64,000 bases of DNA, taken from positions 11,858,211 to 11,922,210 of the forward strand of contig CM075104.1 of assembly GCA_037576195.1 (NCBI GenBank), given 5' to 3'. Shown one piece after another: positions 42,651-53,813 of this stretch (its first letter is position 1; each line of letters begins with the position of its first letter). A model generated the notes under the pieces. That model was not told the DNA's origin. It searched no databases and saw only the letters and a program-made list of their open reading frames with translations. Both the position numbers and the translations under genes were made by a program. Origin of the DNA: Phytoseiulus persimilis (Eukaryota > Arthropoda > Arachnida > Mesostigmata > Phytoseiidae).

Positions 42651-45600
42651 GTCTCGAGAGCCCGGCTCCATTTCGGTCCCTGTCCCAAAAATATTTAGGA
42701 TAAGCGTCGTACAGCGCACAACACAAGAGACGATTCAGGGTGCCGAAATGTCTCGACTCAAGTCTTTCGACGTTGAACTCGAGCACGCTTCCAGCCGAAA
42801 CAGTGCCCCTTGGAATCGAACATAGTGATGACCGTACAGTGAGATTCATGCGAGAGTCGCGCCTTTGCAGAGAACTTGAAAGCCTGAGCGGTTGTTGAAA
42901 CCAAGTCCTCGTTCGGAGAGGACGTGTAGAAAGCGAATAGCCCCGAAGTTACATCTCATCGATCGGAAAATTATGTTTATGAGCGAGAGTCTTGGAACTT
43001 TATCCGCCGAAACCATGAGTCGAAAGAGCCCGCGTCGGTAAGAAGTATCACCCCGCGGCATTGCAGGTTATTCGGCTAAAGAAGAGACGACAGAAAGCCT
43101 TATGCAATGTGCTTTTTCGTCAAAAAGAGCTCAGTGATGGCTCTTTGTTTCCTACAGAGCTGAATCGTCGTCTGGAAACGAAACACACACGGCACCCGTG
43201 TCGCACCCGTGAACTTTCTTCGCACTCGCTGCGGAAGATCCCTCGAGCGAGTATGTCAGCGGAGGCTTTCTTCGGCTAGTATACGTGATCGGTCGCACTG
43301 GGAGTCGATTCGCTCTCTTCTACTTTTCTAGATTTTCTGGACGAATCTTTTCCGACGAAGCTTGAGATATACTTCCAGAGGGTGCCACTCACCACAGTTA
43401 TGCGAGAGTAAAGAGCATTGTTCCCGAACGGATTCTCCGGAGAATCAAACAGCGCAAGACTAGATCGAGGATCCTCTCCAAGCGCTGATCCAGAGTGGGC
43501 TCAATGGCCGTCTGGTGAAGCACCTGATGGAGCCAAGGCGTAGCAAGCTTCTGGATGGAAAATTCTGTTCGACTCCTTCGACGGATTTCTGGGCCGAAGT
43601 TGCCGAGAGCCTTCAGCGACATCGGCGATCGCGCTGCGCGTACTCCGCTGAAAAATAACTATGGAAATCGTTCGGATTCTGGAAGCGATATGAGGTACGC
43701 CAGACGCCATGAAAGCTCGATTCGCCACTGGAGAAGATAATGTCAAGCTGGAAAATACCCGAACAACGTCTTGCTGTGATCATTTCGACAACGTGATTTC
43801 GTCCCCAGTTTTACCGTTTCCGATAACGGTAGTTCCCCGCAAGCGGAAAGGGGTTCTGTTTCGTCAAACTAGCTCAGGCCGATTCCCATATTGCAGGAGA
43901 ATGTTGGTTTTCCTTCATCCCATGGATGAACACTTGCTTGTGTTATGTCGACTCACCGAACAAGCCACTGCGAATACCACAAGCACGAAAGTCTGTGAAC
44001 TCGCCCGCATCGTTCTTCTGAGTCTCCCTCGTCCTAAGTATGATTCTGACAATGCTGTGGCGAATTCTCTTTCTATCACATTGAAGTAAATAACAAAGCT
44101 CTTCCGTTTAGTGATTTTTTCCGCCAACCCTGGGTGGTCAACTGTACGAGTAAGGACTTCTTGTCGAGAGGATACATCTTCCCCTCAAGGTCTGATTCGA
44201 AGTCCAGAAGTCCCTCCCACAGCGAGACCTCAATGGATTCGAGCGAATTATCCGAAATCAGACGTGACGAGTTCGACCAAGATGAGTTTTCCAGGACCTC
44301 TGGTTCCGCGAAAGTTCCGACAGCATGGGGGTTCCGAGAGTGGAAGGCGCTCTGGCAGGGGTCACTACTGTTGTGTGGGCTCCGATGCATCTCTTGAGCA
44401 CCTGGGAGAGCGAGGGATGCGTGTGTAAGGATTTGATGGCTTTGATAGCTTGTGAAGATAGCGCGCACGTGACCTGAACAGCACAGTCGCGTAAACCGTG
44501 ACATCGCCCGCTCTGCTGATTGGTTCCACCGCGCTCCATACCGAAGGACCCGGTAGATTTCCTCGAGTTCTGGGCCATCTGGGCCTTTGGATTTGTGGAA
44601 ATGCGCTGTACTCCTCTGCACGAACAGACCCTGTGTATTCGTGTGGGTTCCACCCTTTTCGCGTCAGAGGGGTGCATATCTGCTCCAGTAAGTCCCTACG
44701 CTTCTGGTAGGGATCTGTAGCGACTCGAGACTACAGCGCGTGAGGATTCAGAGGTTAGAGAGTGTTATTCGCAATACAACTGGGAGTCGGGTCAGAGGGA
44801 TAGAACGTGTAGGTCAGCCCTTCGAAGCCGGTTCAGCACAGGACTGCAAAAGGAGGAGCTTGGAGCTGGAACTCGCGCTATCCCGCGACTACATCGCCAT
44901 GTTGCGGGAGCCCTCCGAGAGTCAGAAGCAATAATCAACAGACAAGAACCTACGACTTTTGTTCTCTGAAGGGTTTTGAAGTCAGAGTTCAGAGAATACC
45001 GAATCGCGATATTGTAAACCCCTGCAAGTTTGATGCTGTTGAGGCATTCCCGTTGTCCCTGTGAGAATTTCCGACCGGAACAACGTTCCCCATAGTCCCG
45101 CAGCGCCTACATCAGAGCCGGACGCGAGCAGTCGGGAGTGATGTGTCCGGCACGCTGGGGTTTCCGAGATATCACTTCATCGAGTTCGTCGACCCTCAGC
45201 CTAACCTGAGGCTTCTGTTCAAGAAACTCGTCGGGGTAGCCCAATCTTGACCGACTCTGTGCTCCGCGGGCGATTCTCCGTCGTTGAGAGGTTCATGAAA
45301 GAAGGTCGACTTCATGGCCGATGCTGGGGAGGAAGATTCAAGAAAGAGGGCGGAACGGAGCCTCGAGCCGCATCACCGACCACAGCGACATGTTTCCATC
45401 CACCGGCATGGCCTCCGACCAAGTTGCGGAGCTCAACTCAAGAACAGCAGTCCCGTGAACAAGCCCGCGTATACTCTCGCAGTTCGGGGTCCGGAATCTT
45501 GTCCAAGTACCTGCCATAACAGTGTTTGATCAGTGGGTTCCCATGATGCGGAACAACTAGATCGGGAAGAGAAAGGGTGGACGCTTCTAATAGTCTTACT

Positions 45601-47303
45601 TCTGCTCTCGCTCAATTCAATGATTCGACAGGTGAAAATCTGGCTCACTTTCATCGGCCTCGATAGAAGTCTCCGATAAATAAGCGGAGCACCATCGAAG
45701 CAGATCGTTCACTTTATGATTCATCTCCATCGTGAATGGCTTGTTTTCTTGTGACATCTGCGATCATGGATGACTCCATTGCGATTGAGCAGCCGGGCCG
45801 TCCTTCCTACAGGATACGAGGCTCCAGGGGCTCCGATTAGATGATCACTGAGGTAATAATGTGAATTATGATGATACTCTCAGCTGACATGAATGAATCT
45901 AGCGGGATGGGGCTGTTCCAGCTCCTGGTTCTTGCATGAGTATTCAATTTCTCAAAACATCGAACGAGAGGTCATGGCGGCCGATACATTCATAGTTCAG
46001 CGTTCAACGCTTCAAGGAGCGACATCGTGTGGGATCAGGGGGGGGGAGACAGAATAAAATCCGGGGGAGGTAACATACCACAATCCCGTCGGAGGTTGAA
46101 GGAAAACGTCTCCCAAACGCATTCTGATTGCACCGTTTCTGTTGGGTGTTAGTTCACTGACGAGAATGCCGTTGTTAGATGTCTTGTTCGAACGTGCTGG
46201 ACACCTGCCGCAGAATCTAGGATTCGCATGTTCTATTCGAATTTTGATATCATTCGATATGCTCCAAAGGAATGGTTTACACATCGAATGGCTCGAGCAA
46301 CGTCTGACAGACGTCGAGATGCCGGCTCATAACGCTCGTCCCCAGTGGACGTTCTCCAGACGTTACACAGGACACTACTAAAACCAATTCGGTTTGTAAG
46401 GGTTTATTATTACAATCAGTGACGATTTGACCCCCAGAAATATTTGACAAAGGAGGAGGAGCGGCTCCAGAGTCCCAAAAAAATCCTGGCCATCCCTGGA
46501 GGTATTCTGAGACCATCGAGGGATCCTGAAAGCCCCAGGCAGAGCACGTGGCAATTTCCACAAGCTTTTCAGGGCATCCCCGAACACTCTCAAAAGTTGG
46601 GTCCCTGATGAAACCTTGAGAATTTCCCTCCATGACTATGTTCGAGACGTTCATCTTGGGGTTCGCGCCGACGAGCACCACAAGATACCTTCTACGACGG
46701 AAAGAATTCTGGTGATCGCTGGTATCACCAAGGCGTACGGTTCGATTTCAGCGCATGATCGATTCGGAGGCAAGACTGATTCGAGCGCTGGATGGATCCG
46801 AGCGGGGTCGACTTCAGCGCGGTTGATTTGAGCGCGCCTCGGCAAGCTCATGGCTAATGTGCGAAAATGATGAGCTCCTTCTCTGGAGCCCCATGTGAAG
46901 GACAGATATATTTGCGGCTCGCGTGACCATGCGAGCTTCTTGACAGAAAATCGTATTTCCAAGACCATGGCTCTCTCTGTCACCCTTGACCGGGAATTCC
47001 AAGTCTGCAATCGGCGAATACATGCCAACCCAACCAGCGGAGAAACTACGGTGAGTGAGGTACGATTGCCTTCCTCTATATCATACTCCACACTCGCAGC
47101 AGCCTCGATGAAATGATTGCGCTCGAATCGATCCCGCGCAAATTGACTGACACGCACTCTGGAACTCCTCTCTGATCCTTGAGCCCCTCAATTGACCGAG
47201 TATTCCGAGCCAGAATTGGTCCGACGATGATAGACAATGTATGAGGAAAAACCCTCTCCTCTGTTTTCCCTGATTGAAAACGGACGCTGGACGGGAGGCT
47301 CGC
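42651..47303. other. No recognisable gene over about 4.6 kb
   Basis: Only short overlapping ORFs are present; the longest, on the minus strand at 44076-44621, has no identifiable domain. A G-run is at about 46038. Confidence 0.45.
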
Positions 47304-48371
47304 TCAGCTCGTTCGCGGAACCACGGACTGGTCGCTTATAGATCGCGCTATTCGATGATCGAACTGTATGATTGCCGCAGTTAGAGTCACACATGTTGCC
47401 AGGAATCTGAAGAAGCAGCTTGTTCCCAAAGGATAACATCCGTTCCGCAAGGTGTCCCATTCTTCACGAAAAGCAACGATTGGGAGCGTAGTCCTCGCTG
47501 CCGCCCGTCCTTCAGCAGAACCCTGAATCCCGTTCAGAACACATTTTTCTATTCTTAAGCAGCACTCATTCACGGTTGAGCTTCTCCAAGCCAGCTCGTA
47601 GAGCCGCGTTAGATTCGATCCTTCGAACATGGTCAGAATCACTCGGTCTGCTCCGTTCGTCTCTGGGTCGATTACCCCACGAACGATGTACACGTTCGTG
47701 ATGAGCATCATCAGATGCTGCTTTGCCCAAATCCACGAGAAGATCTTGTTGACTTCCTCTATCTGATCCCGAAACTTCCATTTTCCCTCTCGAATCTCCC
47801 AGCCATTGGTTCCAATGTCGTCTGCTTGTGCCAGGATGCCGTCCAACGAAAAACGTAGGTTGAGCAAAACGTCATTGGAAACCAAGAAAAACACCATGGC
47901 GTTCAGGTGTAGCAGTCCGAAGTAGATTTCTTTCAACAGTGATTCAAGGTTCTCACAAGAGATCGCACTCCGGAATCCGCTTATAAGGAAAGGAGATGTG
48001 AAAACCACTTGTTTGAGAACTTCCCTCGGCCGTCTACCTCTCCTCTGAAGTAGCCGCCGCAGTTTGTCGTGGTGAAATATGATTTGGAAGTGGAAGCAAA
48101 CTAAAGACCCAATGAGCAAGGCGTCAAGCACCAGAATAGCGAAGAGAGTGAAGCTCCTGCCTCTCGTGTCAGAAAGTTTTCGATGCCACCATTTCAGAGC
48201 CGAGAGGATTCCAAAAGCATGAATAATCGGCCAGAATACGAATGCTGCTTGCTGGATGTGGAGTCTCCTCTTGAAGCCTGAGTGAAGTCCCAAGAGGGCG
48301 TAAAAAAATCTGGACAACAAATCACTCATGGTGGTGGGAAGTTGTTCGCAAATCATCTGAATGACAGCCAT
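47304..48371 (-). CDS. Gustatory-receptor-like 7-TM chemoreceptor
   Basis: The ATG at 48371 gives 355 aa, matching in length and alignment the gene at 39817 (353 aa). The frame extends upstream to a GTG at 48422 preceded by TATCAG, so a short 5' exon cannot be excluded. Blocks shared with the paralogue are LLSRFFYALLGL, SLLKEIYFGLLHLNAMVFFL, FREEWDTLRNGCYP and the terminal TCVTLTAAIIQF (arthropod gustatory receptor TM7 signature). Roughly a third or more of residues look identical between the two, so they are old paralogues. Opposite orientation over 6.4 kb means the pair converges, with a mariner between. The frame is intact. Confidence 0.78.
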   Translation of the reverse strand: MAVIQMICEQLPTTMSDLLSRFFYALLGLHSGFKRRLHIQQAAFVFWPIIHAFGILSALKWWHRKLSDTRGRSFTLFAILVLDALLIGSLVCFHFQIIFHHDKLRRLLQRRGRRPREVLKQVVFTSPFLISGFRSAISCENLESLLKEIYFGLLHLNAMVFFLVSNDVLLNLRFSLDGILAQADDIGTNGWEIREGKWKFRDQIEEVNKIFSWIWAKQHLMMLITNVYIVRGVIDPETNGADRVILTMFEGSNLTRLYELAWRSSTVNECCLRIEKCVLNGIQGSAEGRAAARTTLPIVAFREEWDTLRNGCYPLGTSCFFRFLATCVTLTAAIIQFDHRIARSISDQSVVPRTS

Positions 48372-50216
48372 TGTCCACTGATCACTGAGTTTCTGGAAGA
48401 GGTTCCTAGATGGCACTTCCACCTGATACTACCGTAGGTCCACTAGAGCGAAACCCTTGACTCAGAATCCCTTTGAGTCGGACTCTCCGACGTGGGCCGC
48501 CGATCAATGCGGAGTATTGCTCCCAAACAAAACAGTTTGCTCTCGAGGCTTCCACCGTATGCATGGATCGGGTTCTGATGTTGGTAGTAATCAAAGTACG
48601 TAGTCGCCACCGTCACAATTACCAGCTTCATGCTAACATCACAGATGTCGGCCGGAGACTCCATTTTCGACATCGTCGATTACTCTCTGACCGGAGTTGG
48701 ACAGATGGGGAGGGACTCCTTATCCCTCCCTCGTTTCCGCTAGGATTGGGGTTCATGTATGTTTTTTGAATCGATACTTCAACGATCACGGTTTTCAACC
48801 ACAGTTTTTCCGTGGAGGAAGCCCTAGGTTTCAGAGCTGGGTGACCGGGTTGGGTCAAGCTTTGCGATTCGTCATTTTCCCAGCTGATCGCTAACCAAGT
48901 GTTTCGGTGTGCCCCACTATCTGATACACAGGTGTGTATTCAGCGATTCGCCCGTGGGGGATAATCTCGATCTGGCAGCATGAGTCTCCCTTTTACTGAT
49001 GACCGATCTTCAGAAGTTCATTCCAAGTGCTCAGGGGCAACAGATCTGAGAGACCGTCTATCATATCCAGCTCTCACAAATTTTTTGATGACTCCAAACA
49101 TCCACGGTTCGCTCTCCCTGTCCGGTCACGTTTTGTTAGAGGGAATTCATAGAATTCGAGAACAGATTTCAAAAAATAACTCCCAGAAATTTCATCACTA
49201 GAGCCCGTATTTTGTAGGTATAGCACCGCAGAATGAGCTTCAGAAGTAATATTGAAGGTTAATGAATGCATTCGATAGGATCCCGATTAGACATATATTT
49301 CCGTATTACGTTGTTACGGAAAATTTATCTCGTGGTTCCGCATTACGGGAAATGATCCCGCCCAGGTTCACAACCCAGATGTCCTTGATGTAGCGATGTT
49401 GTTTGTGTTCCCCATGGCGAGCCGTGGGTGCCGGATACCGGATGCCCGAATATCTCAGCGGAGTCACTTGAGATGATCTCGTTGAAAACTCCTTCATAAA
49501 CCCCACATAAAGAACGAACCCCACAAGTGAGATCGTTCTCGAAAGACGTTCGAGTACTGGCTGACGGATATCTCAGCTGCGACACCATTCGTTGGGATGC
49601 GCAAAAAACTCAGAACTATTTTCTGAAAGCTTCGGAAACCTTGTTGACGCCTCCGTCCAGAGAGCGAAAATACTGGCTGGCTGATGGAGTTCTGCGACAA
49701 ATGATGAATACACTAATCCGCTATTGCCCGCTTATCGTCCTTGAACCAGGGTAGGTTTCCGACGATAGAATCTGTCGACATTCTCGTTAGCGAGGCTCTC
49801 GACGGATCGAAAATGAGAACAGCTCAGAGAAAGGTGTCGGACGAATGTCGGAATCGATCACTTTCATCGTCGGCGATGTATTTCCTCAGTTTTCTCGACG
49901 TATTCCGTCGAGCCGCATTGGTTTGCGGCGGGTTCTTGCCACACGTCGACGAATCCAGCGCAACGACACGACGAGGGCCGCAACTTCCAATATCTGATCA
50001 ACTTGGATGGCTTCGGTTTTAAAGTCTTCTCGCTTTTAAGGTCCATCTGGGGATGATCCAAACGAGTTCAGGAATAGGTTTGAAAGGTTCAGGCCTCACT
50101 TGTGGGATCGCTTCAAGTCGGGAAGCAACGTTTTCACAGGACAACTGCAATTGCTAACTAGCTCGCCTGCTCCGCCGTGTGCTGAGGGCAAACCAAAGCC
50201 AAAAAATCACTGAGGG
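48372..50216. other. No recognisable gene
   Basis: Short ORFs only. At 49191-49203 TTCATCAC followed by TAGAG has the form of a hAT target and terminus, but no partner end was found. Confidence 0.45.
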
Positions 50217-50942
50217 ATGGGGGAACAGTTGTGCGGGGCGGAAGCGCGCAGAAGGGGAGCATTAGAAGTGGTGCGGATCCGATGCGCGGAAAAATATGTA
50301 GAGCGGGAGAATGGTTGGCGAGCGGATGTGGTGCACGGCAGATTTGCGGCTGTCGAGGACTTTGCACCAACTGTCCCGCTCCGATTTCTATGGTCTACGG
50401 ATGGACACGTAGGGTGCGTCGGAGTAACATCGAGGCGTATCGGACATCTGCCCATACAGCACTGGAGCCTCAAAATCAGGATGGAATTCGTGCAATCATC
50501 ATCATCACATGTCTCAGTCCCGACTCTAAATTTTCTTTCTCATGTTTTTTCGGTCTCTAAACGAGTGAGAATCAAAGCTTTGATGTTCGATTCATTCCTG
50601 GCCGTATGCGTCACCGCAGGACGTCATTCGAAGGGACGAATAGCTCTGGCCGAGGGATGTCATAATCATGATGATGAAGGTGAGAACTTCAGCTCAATTT
50701 TTGAGGCCCCAGGGCTGTTAGGCGAGAAAGCCCGTCTTGTGAGCTTAAAGGAGAGAAATGCATCCTATGAGCCCTTGCTGACTTTTGGACGGCCTGAAAT
50801 ACCAGAAAATTATGACGCGGAATGTAGTTCTCGAACGGCATCTCCAGAGAAAAAAAGACAACTCGCGCAAGCTGACTCAGATGTGATGAGTTTTCCTCCG
50901 AACGCAACTCTCCCGCCTCGAGAGCTTTGGACTCTGGTATGA
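50217..50942 (+). CDS. Unrecognised ORF, 241 aa
   Basis: ATG at 50217 opens 241 codons. No family is recognised. The middle contains FLAVCVTAGRHSKGRI followed by EGCHNHDDEG, faintly like the end of a FLYWCH module (C...GR...HNH) but lacking its second cysteine, and the C-terminal third is Pro/Ser/Glu-rich. The opposite strand is open over part of the same stretch. There is no poly(A) signal or splice site of note. It may be chance or a decayed transposon fragment. Confidence 0.2.
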   Translation: MGEQLCGAEARRRGALEVVRIRCAEKYVERENGWRADVVHGRFAAVEDFAPTVPLRFLWSTDGHVGCVGVTSRRIGHLPIQHWSLKIRMEFVQSSSSHVSVPTLNFLSHVFSVSKRVRIKALMFDSFLAVCVTAGRHSKGRIALAEGCHNHDDEGENFSSIFEAPGLLGEKARLVSLKERNASYEPLLTFGRPEIPENYDAECSSRTASPEKKRQLAQADSDVMSFPPNATLPPRELWTLV

Positions 50943-51711
50943 ACTCCTTGAGGACCGACTCATACGTGACAGAATGCTTGATAGACAGGATGGCGAGTTT
51001 TGACAACCTCCTTCATGACATGGTGGATCGTGGATGATTCCTGATGAGTTTCAACTTTGGATCGGCAAAACGTATCCCCAATGTCGGAAAGAGTCTAATG
51101 AGCCATCTTTCATAAGGATCGTTCCCTGATCTGAGGCAGCAACAGAATGAACTCAACATGGCCTCTCGATCAGGAAGGATAGCCCAAAATAGATGGTGAT
51201 TCGTCAAGAGGGCGGAAAATCGAATGCAACAATCGGACTTTTCTTCTACCCCAAGAATATCGAAAAGAGATCTTCCGCGAAGAAGTCAGGTTTCCAAATG
51301 TCGAAGGCACGGGGAGGTATAGTGAAACCTGTCCACTGGGACCACCCACGGTGCAGGTGGAAGAGGTCCTATCACACAGGTGGTCTTTTCATCACCGAGG
51401 AAAATAAGGTTTCTGCATCCAGTCATGCATGAAATGGGCTAGAATTATAAGAGGTAAGGATATAACAGATATCGTAGAACTGGAACACATGTTAATCCAT
51501 TCTCCGCTCAAGAGGACATTTTGAGACTCTATCGCATTTCCGAAATTATGATCTCTTCTGTCTGGTTTTGGCAGTCTGAAACAGCATCGCGCACTTGGTA
51601 GGTCAGCCCGGTAGAAGTGAGGGCGAAGAGTTTGAGAGTCTCGACGGCAAGTGAGGAATCCTCGGAAGATGGGGGCTCTTTCGGTTCGTCAGTGACGATT
51701 TCTCCCTCTTC
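50943..51711. other. No gene recognised
   Basis: No convincing ORF or repeat in this stretch. Confidence 0.45.
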
Positions 51712-52300
51712 TCAATCGACTGCTCCCTCGGTTTCGGATATCAGATCACTCTCGTAACTGATTCCACAACACTCGACTTCTGCTACGAAACAGGGATCCG
51801 TGCCGACTGCTTTATCACACAATTGAAGAAACTCGTGGCTCATCGTTTCTTCCTCGATGAAGTCGTGTTCTCTTTCTTCGTTTCCCACAATACGACAACG
51901 GAGAAGGCACCCAAGGATTGCGCTTCCTTGCGTTTCCTCCCATGCCTGCCTCACCCATTGGATTGCTTCGGGAACGTTTATTTTCTTTCTGAGATCTGTT
52001 GCCGTGTTGCACTCATCCATTCTTGCCAACAACCACCGCAGCAGCAAACTCCGATACTGTAACTTGGACGCTTGGATGACGCCTTGGTCCGGAGGCTGTA
52101 ATTCGCTTGCGACAATCGGTGGCAGAAACAAAGATTCACGTTTTTCATAGAACGACGCGCATGGTGAGGGGCATTGTCGAGAATGCGCGAGACGTTCCTT
52201 TTCTGACGTTGAATTTGTGAGTTGAACTTGACGAGCCATTTTCCGAGGATTGCAGTCGTCGTCCAAGCCTTGGTATTAGCTTCCCAAAACACACCTAGTC
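51712..52300 (-). pseudogene. Tigger/pogo transposase C-terminal remnant
   Basis: The minus strand reads KAWTTTAILGKWLVKFNSQI then LDNAPHHA, the Tigger/pogo DDE_1 block with its catalytic Asp. After one frameshift near 52140 it reads FLPPIVASELQPPDQGVIQA, the conserved LPPNxTSxxQPxDQGVI block, and LLRWLLARMDE, followed by PEAIQWVRQAWEET. The end is acidic. Upstream parts (CENP-B HTH, first catalytic Asp) are missing beyond 52300. It is a dead 3' half of a pogo-group transposon. Confidence 0.75.
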
Positions 52301-52769
52301 TCCTTATGTATTGACCTTTGAAACAGCGTGGATTGAGCAGCTCTGTTCGATGAGAGAAGACGAATTGAGTTTGCGCTACGTGAGAAAAACCGTGCTAAGT
52401 GCAGTTTCAAGCCCCAAAGCTGCGCGCCCCATCAGCTTCGAGCCCGGGGCAAGGCTCATCGTGCGCGATTCAGTTCATCACACTCTCGTGGTAACATTAA
52501 TGAACATGACCTTGTTCTCAACAAGAAGAACCTCTTGCAATGGCTCACCAAATTTCGCGCGGGGTCGGAGAGGGGGGACGCATTTTTGCCGGTTTGCCCC
52601 GGGCGCCGCTTGAGCTAGATACGCCACTGACGGTTTCACGCCCCATAACTGCGCGCCCCATCAACTTCGCGCCTGGGACACGAGGCCCTCCCCCCCCCCC
52701 GGATACGCCACCGCTCATGAACAAGATCGGAACCGTTTACAAGTCGAATCAAGCGCCGCTGTATGCCAT
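52301..52769. other. Intergenic; imperfect repeats and a C run
   Basis: Two similar blocks, GCCCCAAAGCTGCGCGCCCC...CTTCGAGCCC (about 52412-52450) and GCCCCATAACTGCGCGCCCC...CTTCGCGCCT (about 52640-52676), are about 230 bases apart. A C run is at about 52690-52699. Confidence 0.5.
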
Positions 52770-52885
52770 TTTTATATATATAGACTAGCCGGCCTTCGGC
52801 CGACTACGCTGGCCGACCCGTCCCTTGCTTCGGGAGTCTACTGCTGACAGACACACATTGCCTTACATGTAGTGTCATAGGAGCT
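52770..52885. repeat. Interspersed repeat unit B, copy 1
   Basis: It begins TTTTATATATATAG, then ACTAGCCGGCCTTCGGCCGA (hairpin) and a stretch ending ACATGTAGTGTCATAG. Copy 2 is at 53697-53813 in direct orientation. Its hairpin is identical to the head of the repeat element at 7757. Confidence 0.85.
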
Positions 52886-53189
52886 TGAGGAGTGGGCACC
52901 GAATCGCCAGCATATCATCAGGGCTGTGCGCCTCATGGTTGCGATTCGTACCCCAGTCATTCATGCGAGCAAGCACCATCTGGCAGTTTCTGGCAAGGAG
53001 GTGAGTTTCTACCTCTTGAGCTGGTCAGCACCAACGGTGAACTATCTCCTTATTCTGCTAATCTGCGCATGTTGTCTGTCGAAAGCATGGGTGTGGTGTT
53101 CTCCACAACATTCCGCCAGCTCCATGTGGATCCGATCAGTCGTGTGGAAGGCCATCGAGGACATTCGGACAACTGGATTCTTATGATAT

Positions 53190-53711
53190 ACCACCCTGCC
53201 TTTGGCGGACTGCAGTCGGCAGCGCTGTGCGCGGTTGGACGGCGTCCCCTGGCATCGAGGCACTTTCCTCTCTCTTCACTGGGTCAGCATCATGGTTTTG
53301 AAAAGTATGGTCAGATTGGTCTCGCAATCTCCCCTTCAAATTCCGAGAAGTATGGACAGATTGGTCTCGGAATCACCCCTCCAGACTTGGAAAGTTTGGT
53401 CAGATTGGTCTCGGAATCACCCCTCCAGACTTGGGAAAACATGGTCGAATCGGCCGCGGAATCAGTCCCCCCCCCAGACTTGAAAAGTAATGGTCGGATT
53501 GGTCCCGGAATCACCCCTCCGGGGTTGGGAAGTAATGGTCAGATTGGTCCCGGGATCACCCCTCCAGACTTGGAAAGTGATGGTCAGATTGGCCTATGTC
53601 CTTCCCGGTGAGCCGCCCTACATTACGCAGTTTGTTCCAAGTCGATCCGATCAATACCGCAGTGGTCTATTGAGGACAAACAAACAGACTCTGGATTTTT
53701 ATATACATAGA
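53190..53711 (+). mobile_element. Compact 45-bp-repeat element: head, 7 units, tail
   Basis: Head (about 53195-53295): CCCTGCCTTTGGCGGACTGC, then GGCAGCGCTGTGCGCGGTTG and CATCGAGGCACTTT, closely matching 7767-7850. Then follow about seven diverged 45-bp units (53312-53600), and the last one runs directly into the tail GCCTATGTCCTTCCCGGTGA, then AAACAAACAGACTCTGG and ATTTTTATATACATAG. The tail matches the arms of the palindrome at 3652-3800. This is the only place in the window where head, units and tail are seen together without other insertions, so it defines the element. No protein is encoded. Confidence 0.75.
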
Positions 53712-53813
53712 TGGACTAACCGGCCTACGGCCGACTACGCTGGCTGACCTGTCCCTTGCTTCGGGAGTTTACTGCTGACAGACACACATTGCCTCACATG
53801 TAGTGTCATGAGA
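53697..53813. repeat. Interspersed repeat unit B, copy 2
   Basis: Direct repeat of 52770-52885 with few differences (CCGGCCTACGGCCG in place of CCGGCCTTCGGCCG). It starts within the TATATACATAG end of the compact element. Confidence 0.85.
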
